In this document: piece by piece, positions 20,123 through 30,308 of the stretch | Position numbering within the stretch: position 1 is the stretch's first letter | Layout: the number at the start of each line of letters is the position of its first letter | Virus record (IMG/VR): IMGVR_UViG_3300044858_001561 | Coordinates: 1 to 34,628 of that record | DNA: 34,628 nt | From: a virus | Strand: one strand, 5' to 3' | Position numbers and translations under genes: made by a program | The notes under the pieces: model-generated | What the model was told of the DNA's origin: nothing | Databases searched by the model: none | What the model saw: only the letters and a program-made list of their open reading frames with translations

Positions 20123-23100
20123 GGTTTAGTTTCTTTTTTAGGCGGCTTTGGTGGCTGCAACAATTTTTCAAGTGTTTTAATATCTTTAGCACTCATTGCT
20201 TCACCACGGTTAACTTTGTCCTGAAAAAACTTCCCAACCTCAATACTTCGGCTTATTGCCTCAGATTCTTGCTGCTTAGGACCAACATAACGAACGGGAA
20301 TACCAAACCAGTTAAGAATGTTACCCAACTGGCGTTCCTGATATGAACTCTTGCCACCTGTCAAACCACCCGTAACACGGTTCAACTGCCCAAATGTTGG
20401 GAAAGCGTTTTGGAAAACATAAGCCACTCGTGGGTCCAAAGTGGTTTCACCATCAGCATTTTTTGAAACCCAACTGTCACCACCCATAATTTTTGTAAGC
20501 GGAGCCAAAATATATTTGTCTATAATACCAGCCGCTTCGGTTTGTTGGTCAAGTGTTTGGAACGGACCAACATCAATACCCAACTGTTTACCAGCAATTA
20601 ATTCAAGAGGAACTTTAACAAGTGGTGTTAATTGACCGACCAAACCCTTTGGTGTAGCAATCTGTTTTATTTGTTGTTCCAAACGAGCAATAGGCGTGTC
20701 GGGTGTCAATACCCATTGACCACCCTCACCGTTAGGACCGCCCAAAGCAATCGGGTTCCAATCAGCAATCCACTTAGGAACCAAAATATCGTCACCAACA
20801 GGAGATGCTTCTGTCAACTTCCTGTAGTTTTCGTATGCCATTGGGTTTGACCATTGTTGAACCATTTGCAACGGAACATTTCGGCTTGTCCAAATCCAAA
20901 ATGGAATCCATTGTTTAGCAACCTCATCAAAACCACTCAGGTCACTATAATCAAAGTGGTTGCGAGTAACACGAGAAACCGCTTGGTCAAAAGTTTTACC
21001 CTTCTTCAAACTGTCCAACGCCATAGGCATACGCACGGCACGCTCAACAAAGTCGTTCTTCCTTTGGAAGAACCGTGTGTACGAGTTGTTCACTGCACGC
21101 TCACCAAAACCAGTGCCATAGGCAACGCTGGATAGGTCATCGGAAATACCACGACCTGATGTTTCTGCAACCTTCCAAGCGTTTTCATAAAGTTCTCGTT
21201 CTTTTGCTGGCAACTTGGACAAGAACCTTTCCCAACTGTCACCATTGCGTGCAGCCGTAGCGGCTGCAAAACCATCACGAATATTTTCTAAATCAACACC
21301 ATCAATCATGTTAACAAAAGTTGCAGACAAACCGTTACGGGTAAAGAAACCAACAGAAGCAGTAGCATAGGTTTTAAAGAACTTCATAGTGTACTTGTAA
21401 CCTTTATAAAACTTATTTTGCCATAATGGTGAACGCAACCTGTCAAGGTTTGGTTTCCAAATCTTCAAAATATCTTCAGGCATTTGAACACCCAAACCAG
21501 CAATTTCTTCCCAACCCTCTTGGGTGACATCAATCATGCGACCAAGCCAACCACTCTTAACATTGGACAAAGCGGTTTCAACAGCAGGTAACGCAACACC
21601 TTCCAAGCGTGCCAACTGTGCTTCATCAGCATGCAACAATCGTGTAACACGCTCATAAGCGTTACGCAACGCAGGGTCCTGAATACCACCCATAGAAGTC
21701 AAAGTGGCATCAACACGGCGCACCCAAGCAGAAGCATCACCAGCGGCTGCACCACTCGGAGGGCGAGCCTGAAGCAACATTCTCATATCTTGAATGTCAC
21801 GCTGCAAAACAGTACCAGTAGTCTGAGAATAAGTTTTCAAAACCTTAGCCTCATTCAACAACATAGGCAAACGATTTTTATAATCTGTTATCGTTTCAGG
21901 TAACGCCCCACCCTTGGTTCCACTTCTAGGAACACCAGCCTTCACATAGGCGGCATCAATCTGCTGTTCCAAACGCATATAAGCAGCCTCTAAACGCCTG
22001 TCAGAACGCACCAAAGCCCGTTGAGCCTGCTCACGAGTCAAAGTAACCTTCTCACCATTACGCACGATGTCCACGCTGTTCGTTGCCATCAGTTGCGCCC
22101 TAGCCGCTTCAGCCTTGGTTGCACGAGCGTTCTGCGCTCGTGTCAAACCACCCTTCTGACCAGCCAACTTCCTAACCTCAGCCCTAGCCTCAGCAGAAAG
22201 AACCTGAGAATTTTCCAAAGCAATAATTTCTTCCTCTTTTATTGCTTTAGCAGTGCTGGCTTCCAACGACTTCTCTTCATAACGACCTGCACGAATGTCA
22301 CCAACAAACTGATTATCTGCAACATACTGCACCCGTGCTTGCGGATTCCTAGATGGGTTACGAATGTTTGCAGGCATCGTGTACTCAGGGTCCATCAAAA
22401 CAGCCCAATGACCTTCCAAACCTTCAACACCTTCATCAATCCAAGCCTGCGGAACCAACAAACCTGCATCACCCAAAGGCGCATTGTTTCGGATGTAATG
22501 CGCCATTGCATCGTCCATAATTTCTCGGGCAAAAATGTCTGCATCCTCAACTGTTTCGTCAAGGCTGGTAGCAAAAATCCTGAGCAAATCATCGGTGTCA
22601 CCAAGCGCACCCAAAATAATTTCATCAGCAACATCATCACCTGATGTTGCAGCATGGTTATTTACTGTCCTAATTATTTCAGCCAACTCGGGGTACAGGT
22701 CCTCAAACATTGGGTCAAGAGAACCGCTGTTGGCAAAGTTTTGGGCTTCTGCACGCAAAGCGTCACCAGCCTCCAACAAGCCACGCTGTTCAAAACTGTC
22801 GGCAATACCAGCAATAATTCCATCTTCACGGAAGAACTCTTGGAACGATTTTCCTTCACGCAAATCTATAACAGAACTAGGACCAGTAGGTGATGCTTGT
22901 GTCACGGGCGCATGTACAGCAACACTGGATGGGAAGGTGTCAAAACCTTCCTCAACTGGCTTGGTACGGAAAATTTTGAATGGCATTGATTCCCGTGGTA
23001 ACGGAATCAAATCATTAGCAGAACCATAAATCAAACCTTCACTAGCATAATCTGCTTCAGCACGGACATTTGCCAGAACAGAGAAACCAGACTCAACTTG

Positions 23101-25656
23101 TTCCAAATCATAATACTGTGATTCAAGTTCAGCACGGGCGGCAGCATACTGTTCGCCTGAAGGAATAGAATCAATCTGTGTACGCAACTCTTTAAGACGG
23201 GCGTTAATAACACGGGTTTCACGGGCTGCAGGAATACCACGACCATTAAGAATCTTTTCCGCCAACCACTCAGGAGACTTTTTGTCCAACATCGCAGGAG
23301 TGGCGTTCGGATACATCTGTGTGTAAAGTTCACGCAACTGCAATGTCGCCGCATAACGGTCAGGGTTATCAATAGCGGCACGCAACACTGTAACTTCTTC
23401 CAGCAAAGCGGAGTGCATAACAGCAAACTCGCCACGCTGCGTTGCTTCCAAGGTCAAAGCATACTGATGCGATTCGCTAAGTTTGAAAATAGCCTCGTCC
23501 AAACGCCTGAACAGAGTGTCAATTTCTTTCTGATTAAACTTCCTAGCCTTGGTTTGTCCACGCAAAAAGTTTTGTGCAGCATTAACCGCTGTCGTAACAT
23601 AATCTTTAGTCAACTGTTTGTTCACGCCAATGCGTGAACGAAACTTGTTTTGCATAGTCAACAAACCTGCATGAACCTCAGTCAACCGAGTAACCAAAGC
23701 CTCATCAGGAATAACTTCTTTCAACATTGGCTTAATGATGTCTGAACCAAAATCCATTGCCCGTCTAGCAAAAGCCTCACGACCTTTAGCCTTAGCCATA
23801 GAGTAAGCATAAGAATCCATAACAGAAACAAAATCTGTTTCAAACCAGTTAAACAACTTATCCTCGGGATACAACCTATTTCCAGCAGGGTCTTTCAAGG
23901 TACGCAAATGGTCTTTAAAAATGTCGTTTAATTCATCAATGCTGCCAGTTTTAACTTCTTTAAGAAAAAAGGTTGAAGTAACAGTTTCACCAGTATCAGG
24001 ATTAACATAAGGCGCACGAAGTTTACGGAACATCATCGGACCATTTGGGTCCGTCAAATCTTTCGTAGTTATATCTGCACTACGGAACGAACCAGCACTT
24101 TGAGCAAGTTTACCTTTTTCAGAAGTCACCCAATTTCGTGCTGCAGTGCTAATTCTGTGATGAATATAATCATCAATCAAACCAATTTGACGAACATTAA
24201 CACCATAATCTGCACCAAATTTAAGAATCTTAGCGTTGACATCATCACGAACAGAATTTTGCCAAATTTTGGTGTCTCGTGCCAACTGTTTAAGTTCCTC
24301 ACTAATCGGCTGAACAATTAACTCAGACTCAGGCATTTCAACATACTTATAAAGATTCGCTGCAGCATCCTCACGAACACCGAACTTCAACTTGTTCCTA
24401 GCACCCTGACCAGTCATCTCACGCTGACGCTTAATCAAATCTAACAAATCCTGATTATAACGACTAAGCGAAGTTGCTACAGCAGCCTTCGCATAACGAG
24501 AACCAGTGAACTCAACCAACTTAGGAATCAAAGCCTCGTTAGTTAAACCTCGTCCACGACCGAAACCAACTTCACGCAAACCCTTTTGGCTTTTGGGTGT
24601 TAAAACTTTTTCGCCAACCAATCCAACAGTTGTGGCAAGTTTCCCAGTTTTGTTATTGAAAACAACATCGCCAATACCTGCTCTAGCCCTACCGAATGTT
24701 GCGGCAAATGCACGCTCAGCACCACCAGTCCTAGGAATTACAACACCTGCATAACGCAAACCCATGTTGATACCTTCGGCTTTGGCAACAGCCTTAGGGA
24801 TGCCTGCTGCACCAAGGCGACCAATACGGTCAATAACACCAGCGTTATTTAACACAGGGTATTTGGCTAACATTTCTGCTGTAGCAAACTCCATAGACAA
24901 AGCAGTTCTACCTGAGTAGCCCATGTTGACATGTGCGCCAACACCAAAACGGGTTAGTGGGTCAATATAAATTTCTGTAGCAACCTGCGCTACGGTGTTT
25001 AATGTGTCGCTTCCAAGACTGGCAACATTTTTGTTTGGGTCACTACCAAACAAAGCAAATTCTTTATCGTTGATACGGTCAACAAATCGTTCAAAAGTTG
25101 GACGGTTTTCATCAAACCATTTTGCGTCCCTGAGTCGGCGTTCGGCATTTTTGCTTTCCAAAAATGTTCCCTCAACCGCTTTATCTATCTTGACACCCAA
25201 CTGTGTGTATGGGCGCAAAACTACCTGTGCAGAGTCTGCAATAGTAGCCTGAGTAAAACGACTAAAATAACCTAAACCAGTCATAGCAGTTTTTACCGCT
25301 GGAGTAACAGTTTGTTTTATAACAGGAAGTTGACCCGTTGCACGCACGGCAGAACCTGTAGCACCCAACACGGCTCCACCAACAGTCTTAGCAAGACCTA
25401 AAATTCCTCCACCGCCACCTACAGGTGGACGCTGTTCACCTTTACGGGTAATAGCAATCAGTTGTTCCGCTACACGACTTTTATCTTTTTGGTCAATAGT
25501 TGGGTCAGAAATAATGCGCTCCAACGCATTTTGTTCAGTTGTTTGTAACTCATCACGGTTAGGTGTTGGAGGTGGTGTACTAATGGTACGACCCAAAATT
25601 TTGGTAGGACCAGCAGGGACAACTTGTGTAGCCCAAGGAGTTTTTTTGATAGCCAT
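20119..25656 (-). CDS. Very large internal virion / DNA-ejection protein (1845 aa)
   Basis: A single 5.5 kb ORF at the 3' end of the late genes. The N-terminus has a Gly/Ala/Val-rich amphipathic stretch (ILGLAKTVGGAVLGATGSAV, about 84-103). Long charged helical sections fill the middle. The C-terminal third has FFTRNGLSATFVNMIDGVDL, VERAVRMPMALDSLKKGKTF, NHFDYSDLSGFDEVAKQWIP and WTSRNVPLQMVQQWSNP, which I associate with large ejection-type proteins (T7 gp16-like, LPD38-like). No lysozyme or transglycosylase motif is seen. It probably leaves the capsid with DNA to form the channel through the cell envelope. It overlaps the next-upstream gene (TAATG). Confidence 0.75.
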   Translation of the reverse strand: MAIKKTPWATQVVPAGPTKILGRTISTPPPTPNRDELQTTEQNALERIISDPTIDQKDKSRVAEQLIAITRKGEQRPPVGGGGGILGLAKTVGGAVLGATGSAVRATGQLPVIKQTVTPAVKTAMTGLGYFSRFTQATIADSAQVVLRPYTQLGVKIDKAVEGTFLESKNAERRLRDAKWFDENRPTFERFVDRINDKEFALFGSDPNKNVASLGSDTLNTVAQVATEIYIDPLTRFGVGAHVNMGYSGRTALSMEFATAEMLAKYPVLNNAGVIDRIGRLGAAGIPKAVAKAEGINMGLRYAGVVIPRTGGAERAFAATFGRARAGIGDVVFNNKTGKLATTVGLVGEKVLTPKSQKGLREVGFGRGRGLTNEALIPKLVEFTGSRYAKAAVATSLSRYNQDLLDLIKRQREMTGQGARNKLKFGVREDAAANLYKYVEMPESELIVQPISEELKQLARDTKIWQNSVRDDVNAKILKFGADYGVNVRQIGLIDDYIHHRISTAARNWVTSEKGKLAQSAGSFRSADITTKDLTDPNGPMMFRKLRAPYVNPDTGETVTSTFFLKEVKTGSIDELNDIFKDHLRTLKDPAGNRLYPEDKLFNWFETDFVSVMDSYAYSMAKAKGREAFARRAMDFGSDIIKPMLKEVIPDEALVTRLTEVHAGLLTMQNKFRSRIGVNKQLTKDYVTTAVNAAQNFLRGQTKARKFNQKEIDTLFRRLDEAIFKLSESHQYALTLEATQRGEFAVMHSALLEEVTVLRAAIDNPDRYAATLQLRELYTQMYPNATPAMLDKKSPEWLAEKILNGRGIPAARETRVINARLKELRTQIDSIPSGEQYAAARAELESQYYDLEQVESGFSVLANVRAEADYASEGLIYGSANDLIPLPRESMPFKIFRTKPVEEGFDTFPSSVAVHAPVTQASPTGPSSVIDLREGKSFQEFFREDGIIAGIADSFEQRGLLEAGDALRAEAQNFANSGSLDPMFEDLYPELAEIIRTVNNHAATSGDDVADEIILGALGDTDDLLRIFATSLDETVEDADIFAREIMDDAMAHYIRNNAPLGDAGLLVPQAWIDEGVEGLEGHWAVLMDPEYTMPANIRNPSRNPQARVQYVADNQFVGDIRAGRYEEKSLEASTAKAIKEEEIIALENSQVLSAEARAEVRKLAGQKGGLTRAQNARATKAEAARAQLMATNSVDIVRNGEKVTLTREQAQRALVRSDRRLEAAYMRLEQQIDAAYVKAGVPRSGTKGGALPETITDYKNRLPMLLNEAKVLKTYSQTTGTVLQRDIQDMRMLLQARPPSGAAAGDASAWVRRVDATLTSMGGIQDPALRNAYERVTRLLHADEAQLARLEGVALPAVETALSNVKSGWLGRMIDVTQEGWEEIAGLGVQMPEDILKIWKPNLDRLRSPLWQNKFYKGYKYTMKFFKTYATASVGFFTRNGLSATFVNMIDGVDLENIRDGFAAATAARNGDSWERFLSKLPAKERELYENAWKVAETSGRGISDDLSSVAYGTGFGERAVNNSYTRFFQRKNDFVERAVRMPMALDSLKKGKTFDQAVSRVTRNHFDYSDLSGFDEVAKQWIPFWIWTSRNVPLQMVQQWSNPMAYENYRKLTEASPVGDDILVPKWIADWNPIALGGPNGEGGQWVLTPDTPIARLEQQIKQIATPKGLVGQLTPLVKVPLELIAGKQLGIDVGPFQTLDQQTEAAGIIDKYILAPLTKIMGGDSWVSKNADGETTLDPRVAYVFQNAFPTFGQLNRVTGGLTGGKSSYQERQLGNILNWFGIPVRYVGPKQQESEAISRSIEVGKFFQDKVNRGEAMSAKDIKTLEKLLQPPKPPKKETKP

Positions 25657-26882
25657 TAGAACCTTATGGTTGTTCCGCTATTACTCAAAGAATCAATAAA
25701 TTCTCTAATGCGTTTACGCTCCTCTTCGCTCAACAAGTCACCTTCCACAGGCTTCCTGTCAACCAAATCAGGCATCCTATCAAACTTGGGTATGCCACCA
25801 GTCGTGTCAGGAGGCATTGTGGGAGCCTCAGGGACCACGGGTGTCTTGGCTGTAGGGTATTTTTCTGTGGCTCCTACACGGGTTTTGGCTGCCTCATCCA
25901 AAGCATCTTGCAAACGCTTCTGAACATCGGATTCCGCTGAAGCACGCTCACCAGCCAAACCAGCCAACAACTCATCATACTTAGATTGGATACCTGATTC
26001 TAGTCGTGGCTTTTCCAAAGACAAATAGTCACGACCAGCCTGAGAGGCACCACGACCAGCGTTAATAAGTGAGTTCAAATAGTTTTGTTGAACATCACCG
26101 TACTGTGCAGCGGAACGCTGCAACAACTGCCTAGTGAAATCGTTTAATGCAGCATCAGAAGCCTGCTGTGCCTGAACCTCACCTGTCCCCGCACCTTGCG
26201 ATTGTAAAGCAGCAATTAAAGCGTTCTGCTGTTGCGGCAAAGCCGTCAACGGCAAATCAGAATAAGCAGTAGTAGGACGAATACCTGAAATAAAGTTTTG
26301 TTCACCAGTATCAATATCTGCAGCAGACTGACCCAACACACGCTTCAACAAATCAATCTGTGCCTGCCTTTGAGTACCCAAAGCAGTTTCCCGTGGAGCA
26401 TAAAGTTCTCTTATAGCATCCAACGCTTTTTCGGAAGCAGTCTTTGCTGTAGATTCATAACCAGTAGCAGCATTAAGAATTGCTTCAAACGAACTTTGGT
26501 CACCAGCAGTTTCAGCCGCAGCCTTCGCTGTGTCGGCTTCAATTTTGGCTTGGTCAGTACGATACTCGTTACGCAACTTCGCACGGTTTGCAGGAGTATC
26601 TTTCTTACCCAAAATATTGAGTTGCTGCTCCACATAACTTCGTTCGGGTGTCATATTAGCCTTTCCTGCTGCTGGACCTGCTGCTGGACCTGCTGCTGGA
26701 GGGGTTCCAGCACCTGCAGGGTTTTTTACTACTGGTGGAACATAACTTTTTTGTTGCTTCTCTAAACCTTTTAAGCGTGCAGCATTTTCTTCCTGAAGTT
26801 GCTTCGCAATTTTTGCTGCAGCAATAGCCTTGTCACCCTCTGAGGAGCGAACAAGACGACCATTAACATATGTGATAGCCAT
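25656..26882 (-). CDS. Coiled-coil internal virion protein (408 aa)
   Basis: Ala/Gln/Lys-rich, mostly helical. The N-terminal coiled coil (about 18-46) precedes a Pro/Ala linker with three copies of PAAG. A long helical body with many Gln and Ala (DYLSLEKPRLESGIQSKYDE, then LLAGLAGERASAESDVQKRL) follows, and a Pro-rich C-terminus. Composition and place between the tail genes and the giant ejection protein suggest a second internal or ejection protein (T7 gp14/gp15-like), but I recognise no family. Confidence 0.6.
   Translation of the reverse strand: MAITYVNGRLVRSSEGDKAIAAAKIAKQLQEENAARLKGLEKQQKSYVPPVVKNPAGAGTPPAAGPAAGPAAGKANMTPERSYVEQQLNILGKKDTPANRAKLRNEYRTDQAKIEADTAKAAAETAGDQSSFEAILNAATGYESTAKTASEKALDAIRELYAPRETALGTQRQAQIDLLKRVLGQSAADIDTGEQNFISGIRPTTAYSDLPLTALPQQQNALIAALQSQGAGTGEVQAQQASDAALNDFTRQLLQRSAAQYGDVQQNYLNSLINAGRGASQAGRDYLSLEKPRLESGIQSKYDELLAGLAGERASAESDVQKRLQDALDEAAKTRVGATEKYPTAKTPVVPEAPTMPPDTTGGIPKFDRMPDLVDRKPVEGDLLSEEERKRIREFIDSLSNSGTTIRF
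26665..26700 (-). repeat. Three perfect 12-bp tandem repeats
   Basis: The plus-strand unit CCTGCTGCTGGA is repeated three times without change. It encodes the PAAG repeats in the linker of the coiled-coil internal protein and is likely length-variable by slippage. Confidence 0.8.
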
Positions 26883-26884
26883 AA

Positions 26885-27322
26885 TTAGTATCCTTGAAGT
26901 TGACGCAACGCAGTAGCGGCATCAACAATAGACTGGTTTTTACGCAACTTTAAATCAGCAATATAAGCCTCCAAGTCAGCCTGATTGCTTGCCTCATCCA
27001 TACTGATACGATTCAACTCGTCCTGAATATTGGTTGTTTCAGCACCCAAACTTTCTTGCAAACCACGGGCATACTGTTCCAAACCTTTGCGTTGAATACC
27101 TGACTGAACATTAGGACCAGCCAATCCACGCCTACCATACTGAGCCATTTTAGGTCCGAAACCCTCAACATATTTGCGGCTAATATCGGCAAGATTGCGT
27201 GAACCACGCTGCTGACCCAACATTGCAGACTGTGTATTAGCGATAGAACGCTTCTGTTTCCTGCGGATAGCCGCAGCCTCAGTCAGCCCATAATCACCTG
27301 AATACGCATCATACATACTCAT
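26885..27322 (-). CDS. Virion-associated helical protein (145 aa)
   Basis: I start at ATG 27320-27322 (MSMYDAYSGDYGLTEAAAIR), after GAGGT; a longer frame upstream covers the 56-aa gene. It contains an Arg/Lys/Gln-rich segment (KQKRSIANTQSAMLGQQRGS) and a C-terminal acidic helix ending in ALRQLQGY. Function is unknown. Position between the tail and internal-protein genes suggests an internal core or ejection component, as small Gln-rich proteins are in T7-like virions. Confidence 0.6.
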   Translation of the reverse strand: MSMYDAYSGDYGLTEAAAIRRKQKRSIANTQSAMLGQQRGSRNLADISRKYVEGFGPKMAQYGRRGLAGPNVQSGIQRKGLEQYARGLQESLGAETTNIQDELNRISMDEASNQADLEAYIADLKLRKNQSIVDAATALRQLQGY

Positions 27323-27323
27323 A

Positions 27324-27494
27324 TTAATACCTCGTCCGTTCCTTATTGGTAGAAGAGTTGGCACTCTTCAATAAATCAATTTCTTGCTGCATACGGGACA
27401 ACTCAGCCTGAAGAGAACTAAAAATGCGTTGCAAAGCATCTTTATCTGTACCTGTCAGCACGGACAGAAAGGGAGTTTGCCAGCCGTTTTGCAT
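27324..27494 (-). CDS. Short coiled-coil virion-region protein (56 aa)
   Basis: ATG 27492-27494 overlaps the previous TGA (TGATG) and the frame ends at TAA 27324-27326. MQNGWQTPFLSVLTGTDKDA is followed by a coiled coil (LQRIFSSLQAELSRMQQEID, about 21-40) and a charged tail. Tight coupling on both sides supports it. The product may be a small tail or internal component; no family is recognised. Confidence 0.6.
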   Translation of the reverse strand: MQNGWQTPFLSVLTGTDKDALQRIFSSLQAELSRMQQEIDLLKSANSSTNKERTRY

Positions 27495-27724
27495 CAGCCG
27501 AAAATCTGTGTACCCAAAACCACTTGGTCACCGTCACCAGCAGCAGTCAAAGCCGTAACCGTAGCGGCAGCCAACTTGCTATAAACGATTGAACCATCGT
27601 CCAAGTTTGTCCCTGCTGCCAATGCTTCAACAAAAGTTTTGACTTGGTTGAAGTTTGCGTTAACTTCTGTGGCAACGGCAGGCGTGCCGTTGACAAAAGT
27701 ATTTGGAATACTAAGAGTTGCCAT
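27494..27724 (-). CDS. Small tail-associated protein (76 aa)
   Basis: MATLSIPNTFVNGTPAVATE, then VNANFNQVKTFVEALAAGTN and SKLAAATVTALTAAGDGDQV. This pattern (TIPNTFxNGTxAxAxEVNANF) recurs at the start of small structural proteins and tail-fibre-like proteins in many phages, usually with no defined role. Here only that N-terminal module is present, without a longer fibre. It follows the nozzle gene with a two-base gap. Confidence 0.68.
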   Translation of the reverse strand: MATLSIPNTFVNGTPAVATEVNANFNQVKTFVEALAAGTNLDDGSIVYSKLAAATVTALTAAGDGDQVVLGTQIFG

Positions 27725-27726
27725 AA

Positions 27727-29337
27727 TTAACCTTTAATCCTTCGTGCTTGATATTTGTAACCGATACTGTTAATACCCCATTTTTGACTAGAGGGACCAA
27801 TAAATTCCAGTTGGACACACCTTGCTAAACCAAGGTTGCGACCAGCAAGAACAATAGAACTTGCTGCACCACTAGCCCAATCTTCACCCCATAAACCCGA
27901 ACCCCACAACAAAGCCGACACTGCAGGTGTTTGGGAAATGTCAAAAATCTTTTGCTCGTTACCTTCACCCTCAACAAAGTCGTGATAAATTTTTACTGTA
28001 ATGTTTTGTGCCGCATCAGATTCTTTAACAACAAAATCGGGTCTGCGAAACATTTTCTTTTGCATATAAGAACCGCCATCAAACCAACGGGTTTTATAAT
28101 AACTAGAAAAAGCAACATCAGTACCCGAAATGTTGTCCGACTCTTCGTTATACATGTCAACCTTCAAAACATACGCTTGCGTAGGATGACACATTAAACG
28201 ATAATCATTCTTAGAAGAATCAGTCCAGTTGCAACCACCAACCAAACCGTAACCATCATGTGAAGAAAACTTTGTGTAAACACCACCACGAATAGTCGGG
28301 TCTAAAACAAAATTCACCGTAGGAACAGTAGGAGTGCTATCGGTGGAATATGGTGCAGAAACCCAAATACGGCGACCAACATAAGAAACACTAATAGATT
28401 CATGGTCGGCAGGGTTAATATGATTCAAGTCAATTGCGGTACGCAAATTGTTAAACATATCTTTAATCGTTGAACCATTATAAAAATATAGTCCCTGATT
28501 ATGGCTAAAAAAATATACGCCATCTTCCGCCTGAGCAATAGAATGATGGCTTATAGAACCCAAACGGGTTGTTAGTTCAACAACTTGAAAGTTGTCGGAA
28601 GCGTAACCAAAAATAATGTAAACAGCACTGGGTTTAAAAACAACAAGTTGACCTGACGCAATAGCCATGCCAGTAATACCGTTACCTCCACCAACAATAT
28701 CAAAATAGTCAGCCTCAGCCCAGTTTTCAGGAGAGTTTTCCAAAGACCAACGCAATCTGTTTGGATAATATGTTCCATCCTCGGTAGTGTTGGCAGCCCA
28801 CATTTTATTAGCGTGGACAAGAAGATGTTCCGCTGTTGGCATTTTACGCTCAGCAGTAGTCGGGGTGCTTTGCCAGTCATGCGGATTGGTACCCGATGCT
28901 GTCAATGCTGTGGCGTAAGTGCTGGATGTTTTCCAAACATAACCACCGCTACCTGCAGAACCAGTAGCAATATACATTGAGTCAGCCCACTGTGCCATAC
29001 AAACACCATGCGCACTAGTAGAAGTAATATCGTTACCCGAAGAATACTGCAAAGTAGTGAAGTTTCCACCAGTGGATTTATAAACTTTGGTGCTATTAGC
29101 CAACATGATTGTTGGCGTGGCACCACTAAAAGAATACAACTTCTGTGGACTCCAAGTACCAGCAACTGCTGTACTGTTCAACTGACGGTATGCGCCACGA
29201 CTAAACACACCACCTCTAGGGTCAATTTCAACATTGTTCATGTCGGGTGATTCAAAAGTAGACAACTGAAATTGGTCTGCACGAAAGTTCAGACCACCAG
29301 TGAAATCGCTCACCTCTGTAATGTTTAAACCAGCCAT
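27727..29337 (-). CDS. Tail nozzle / beta-propeller protein (P22 gp10 / T7 gp12-like)
   Basis: 536 residues. FTGGLNFRADQFQLSTFESP, then DMNNVEIDPRGGVFSRGAYR are typical of the N-terminus of podoviral nozzle proteins. Repeated blades follow (VYKSTGGNFTTLQYSSGNDI, KPSAVYIIFGYASDNFQVVE, HSIAQAEDGVYFFSHNQGLY). The C-terminal beta domain ends WGINSIGYKYQARRIKG. It forms the distal end of the short tail, below the adaptor. Overlap with the adaptor stop (TAATG) supports stoichiometric coupling. Confident at the functional level, family assignment by pattern. Confidence 0.8.
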   Translation of the reverse strand: MAGLNITEVSDFTGGLNFRADQFQLSTFESPDMNNVEIDPRGGVFSRGAYRQLNSTAVAGTWSPQKLYSFSGATPTIMLANSTKVYKSTGGNFTTLQYSSGNDITSTSAHGVCMAQWADSMYIATGSAGSGGYVWKTSSTYATALTASGTNPHDWQSTPTTAERKMPTAEHLLVHANKMWAANTTEDGTYYPNRLRWSLENSPENWAEADYFDIVGGGNGITGMAIASGQLVVFKPSAVYIIFGYASDNFQVVELTTRLGSISHHSIAQAEDGVYFFSHNQGLYFYNGSTIKDMFNNLRTAIDLNHINPADHESISVSYVGRRIWVSAPYSTDSTPTVPTVNFVLDPTIRGGVYTKFSSHDGYGLVGGCNWTDSSKNDYRLMCHPTQAYVLKVDMYNEESDNISGTDVAFSSYYKTRWFDGGSYMQKKMFRRPDFVVKESDAAQNITVKIYHDFVEGEGNEQKIFDISQTPAVSALLWGSGLWGEDWASGAASSIVLAGRNLGLARCVQLEFIGPSSQKWGINSIGYKYQARRIKG

Positions 29338-30053
29338 TATTGATTAATTTTCAAACCCTGACCCATGCGAGTCATCCAACCATTAAAAGTAGGACGACCA
29401 GCGGTATAACCAGCAGACAACACCAAATGCGCATGACTGTTAGGGGTCTTAATGTTTTTGACAGCCAAAGCAACACCCTCATCAAAAGAACGCTTATACA
29501 CATCAGCCATAGCGACATCTTCAAGCCGTTGATAAACACGACTGCAAGCATAATAAACTAAAGCAAAATGCAAATTAGGACTAGCATCCACATTGCCACC
29601 AGTTGTAACCCAATCAATAGGTTCACGATAACCACGAACAATCAAAGTACGAACATCGTTCGGCTTTGGATACAAATGGATTTTTCCTTCCCAAATAGTA
29701 TAAAACAAAGGGTTGCTACTAGTGTCATACGAACCAATATAAGTGTTCTCAGCCTCATCATGCGAAACCATATCCAAACGAGAACCAACACCAGTATTGT
29801 CCACAATAGAAACAATCTGCGCCATAGGGTCAGCAGTAAAAGCATCAATACTGTATGCACGCTGGTCAGCAACAGTGTTAAAAGTAAAAGTTTTTGCAAG
29901 AAAATCCCAACGCTTCTCAATATCCAAAATACGGTAATAACCGTCACGAATATAAAGATTCAGCAAAGCATCAGGTAAATCGGTAGCATCCAAATCGGTG
30001 ATGTCCCGTACTGCTTGACGCAACGAAGTTGCGTTCATTTGAGCGTATGCCAC
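29337..30053 (-). CDS. Head-to-tail adaptor (P22 gp4 / T7 gp11-like)
   Basis: 238 residues starting at GTG 30051-30053 with AAAGGGGA upstream. MNATSLRQAVRDITDLDATD, RDGYYRILDIEKRWDFLAKT and a region like EGKIHLYPKPNDVRTLIVRG with REPIDWV are characteristic of adaptor proteins. A helical segment (HFALVYYACSRVYQRLEDVA) and a basic C-terminus complete it. It sits between the portal and nozzle in the virion. Its position directly before the nozzle gene fits podoviruses. Confidence 0.8.
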   Translation of the reverse strand: MAYAQMNATSLRQAVRDITDLDATDLPDALLNLYIRDGYYRILDIEKRWDFLAKTFTFNTVADQRAYSIDAFTADPMAQIVSIVDNTGVGSRLDMVSHDEAENTYIGSYDTSSNPLFYTIWEGKIHLYPKPNDVRTLIVRGYREPIDWVTTGGNVDASPNLHFALVYYACSRVYQRLEDVAMADVYKRSFDEGVALAVKNIKTPNSHAHLVLSAGYTAGRPTFNGWMTRMGQGLKINQ

Positions 30054-30281
30054 TTAGTCCCCTTTCTGCTTATTATGTTGCCTTAAATGACCTGCACACA
30101 GTTCTTGTCCACGCACCTTATTAGCCCCACAGGAATCATCGTTAGCCGTACATTTGTCGCCACGACCAATGTACGGTCCACTAGGTGCAGCCAATCTAGA
30201 CCCCGTTTGGATAATAGCCAAACGGGAACCAGTTTGAGGTTCCCCATAAAGGGTGTGAGCAGGGACAGAGTTCTTAATCAT
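30054..30281 (-). CDS. Small cysteine/histidine protein (75 aa)
   Basis: I start at ATG 30279-30281; the frame can open at TTG two codons earlier. KCTANDDSCGANKVRGQELC followed by AGHLRQ places three Cys and one His as a zinc-binding knuckle near the C-terminus (Cx6Cx11CxxH). I have seen this pattern in aquatic phage structural regions, function unknown. No SD is close to the start. Confidence 0.55.
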   Translation of the reverse strand: MIKNSVPAHTLYGEPQTGSRLAIIQTGSRLAAPSGPYIGRGDKCTANDDSCGANKVRGQELCAGHLRQHNKQKGD

Positions 30282-30308
30282 ATACAAATAGCGTATATGT
30301 TCCTTGAA

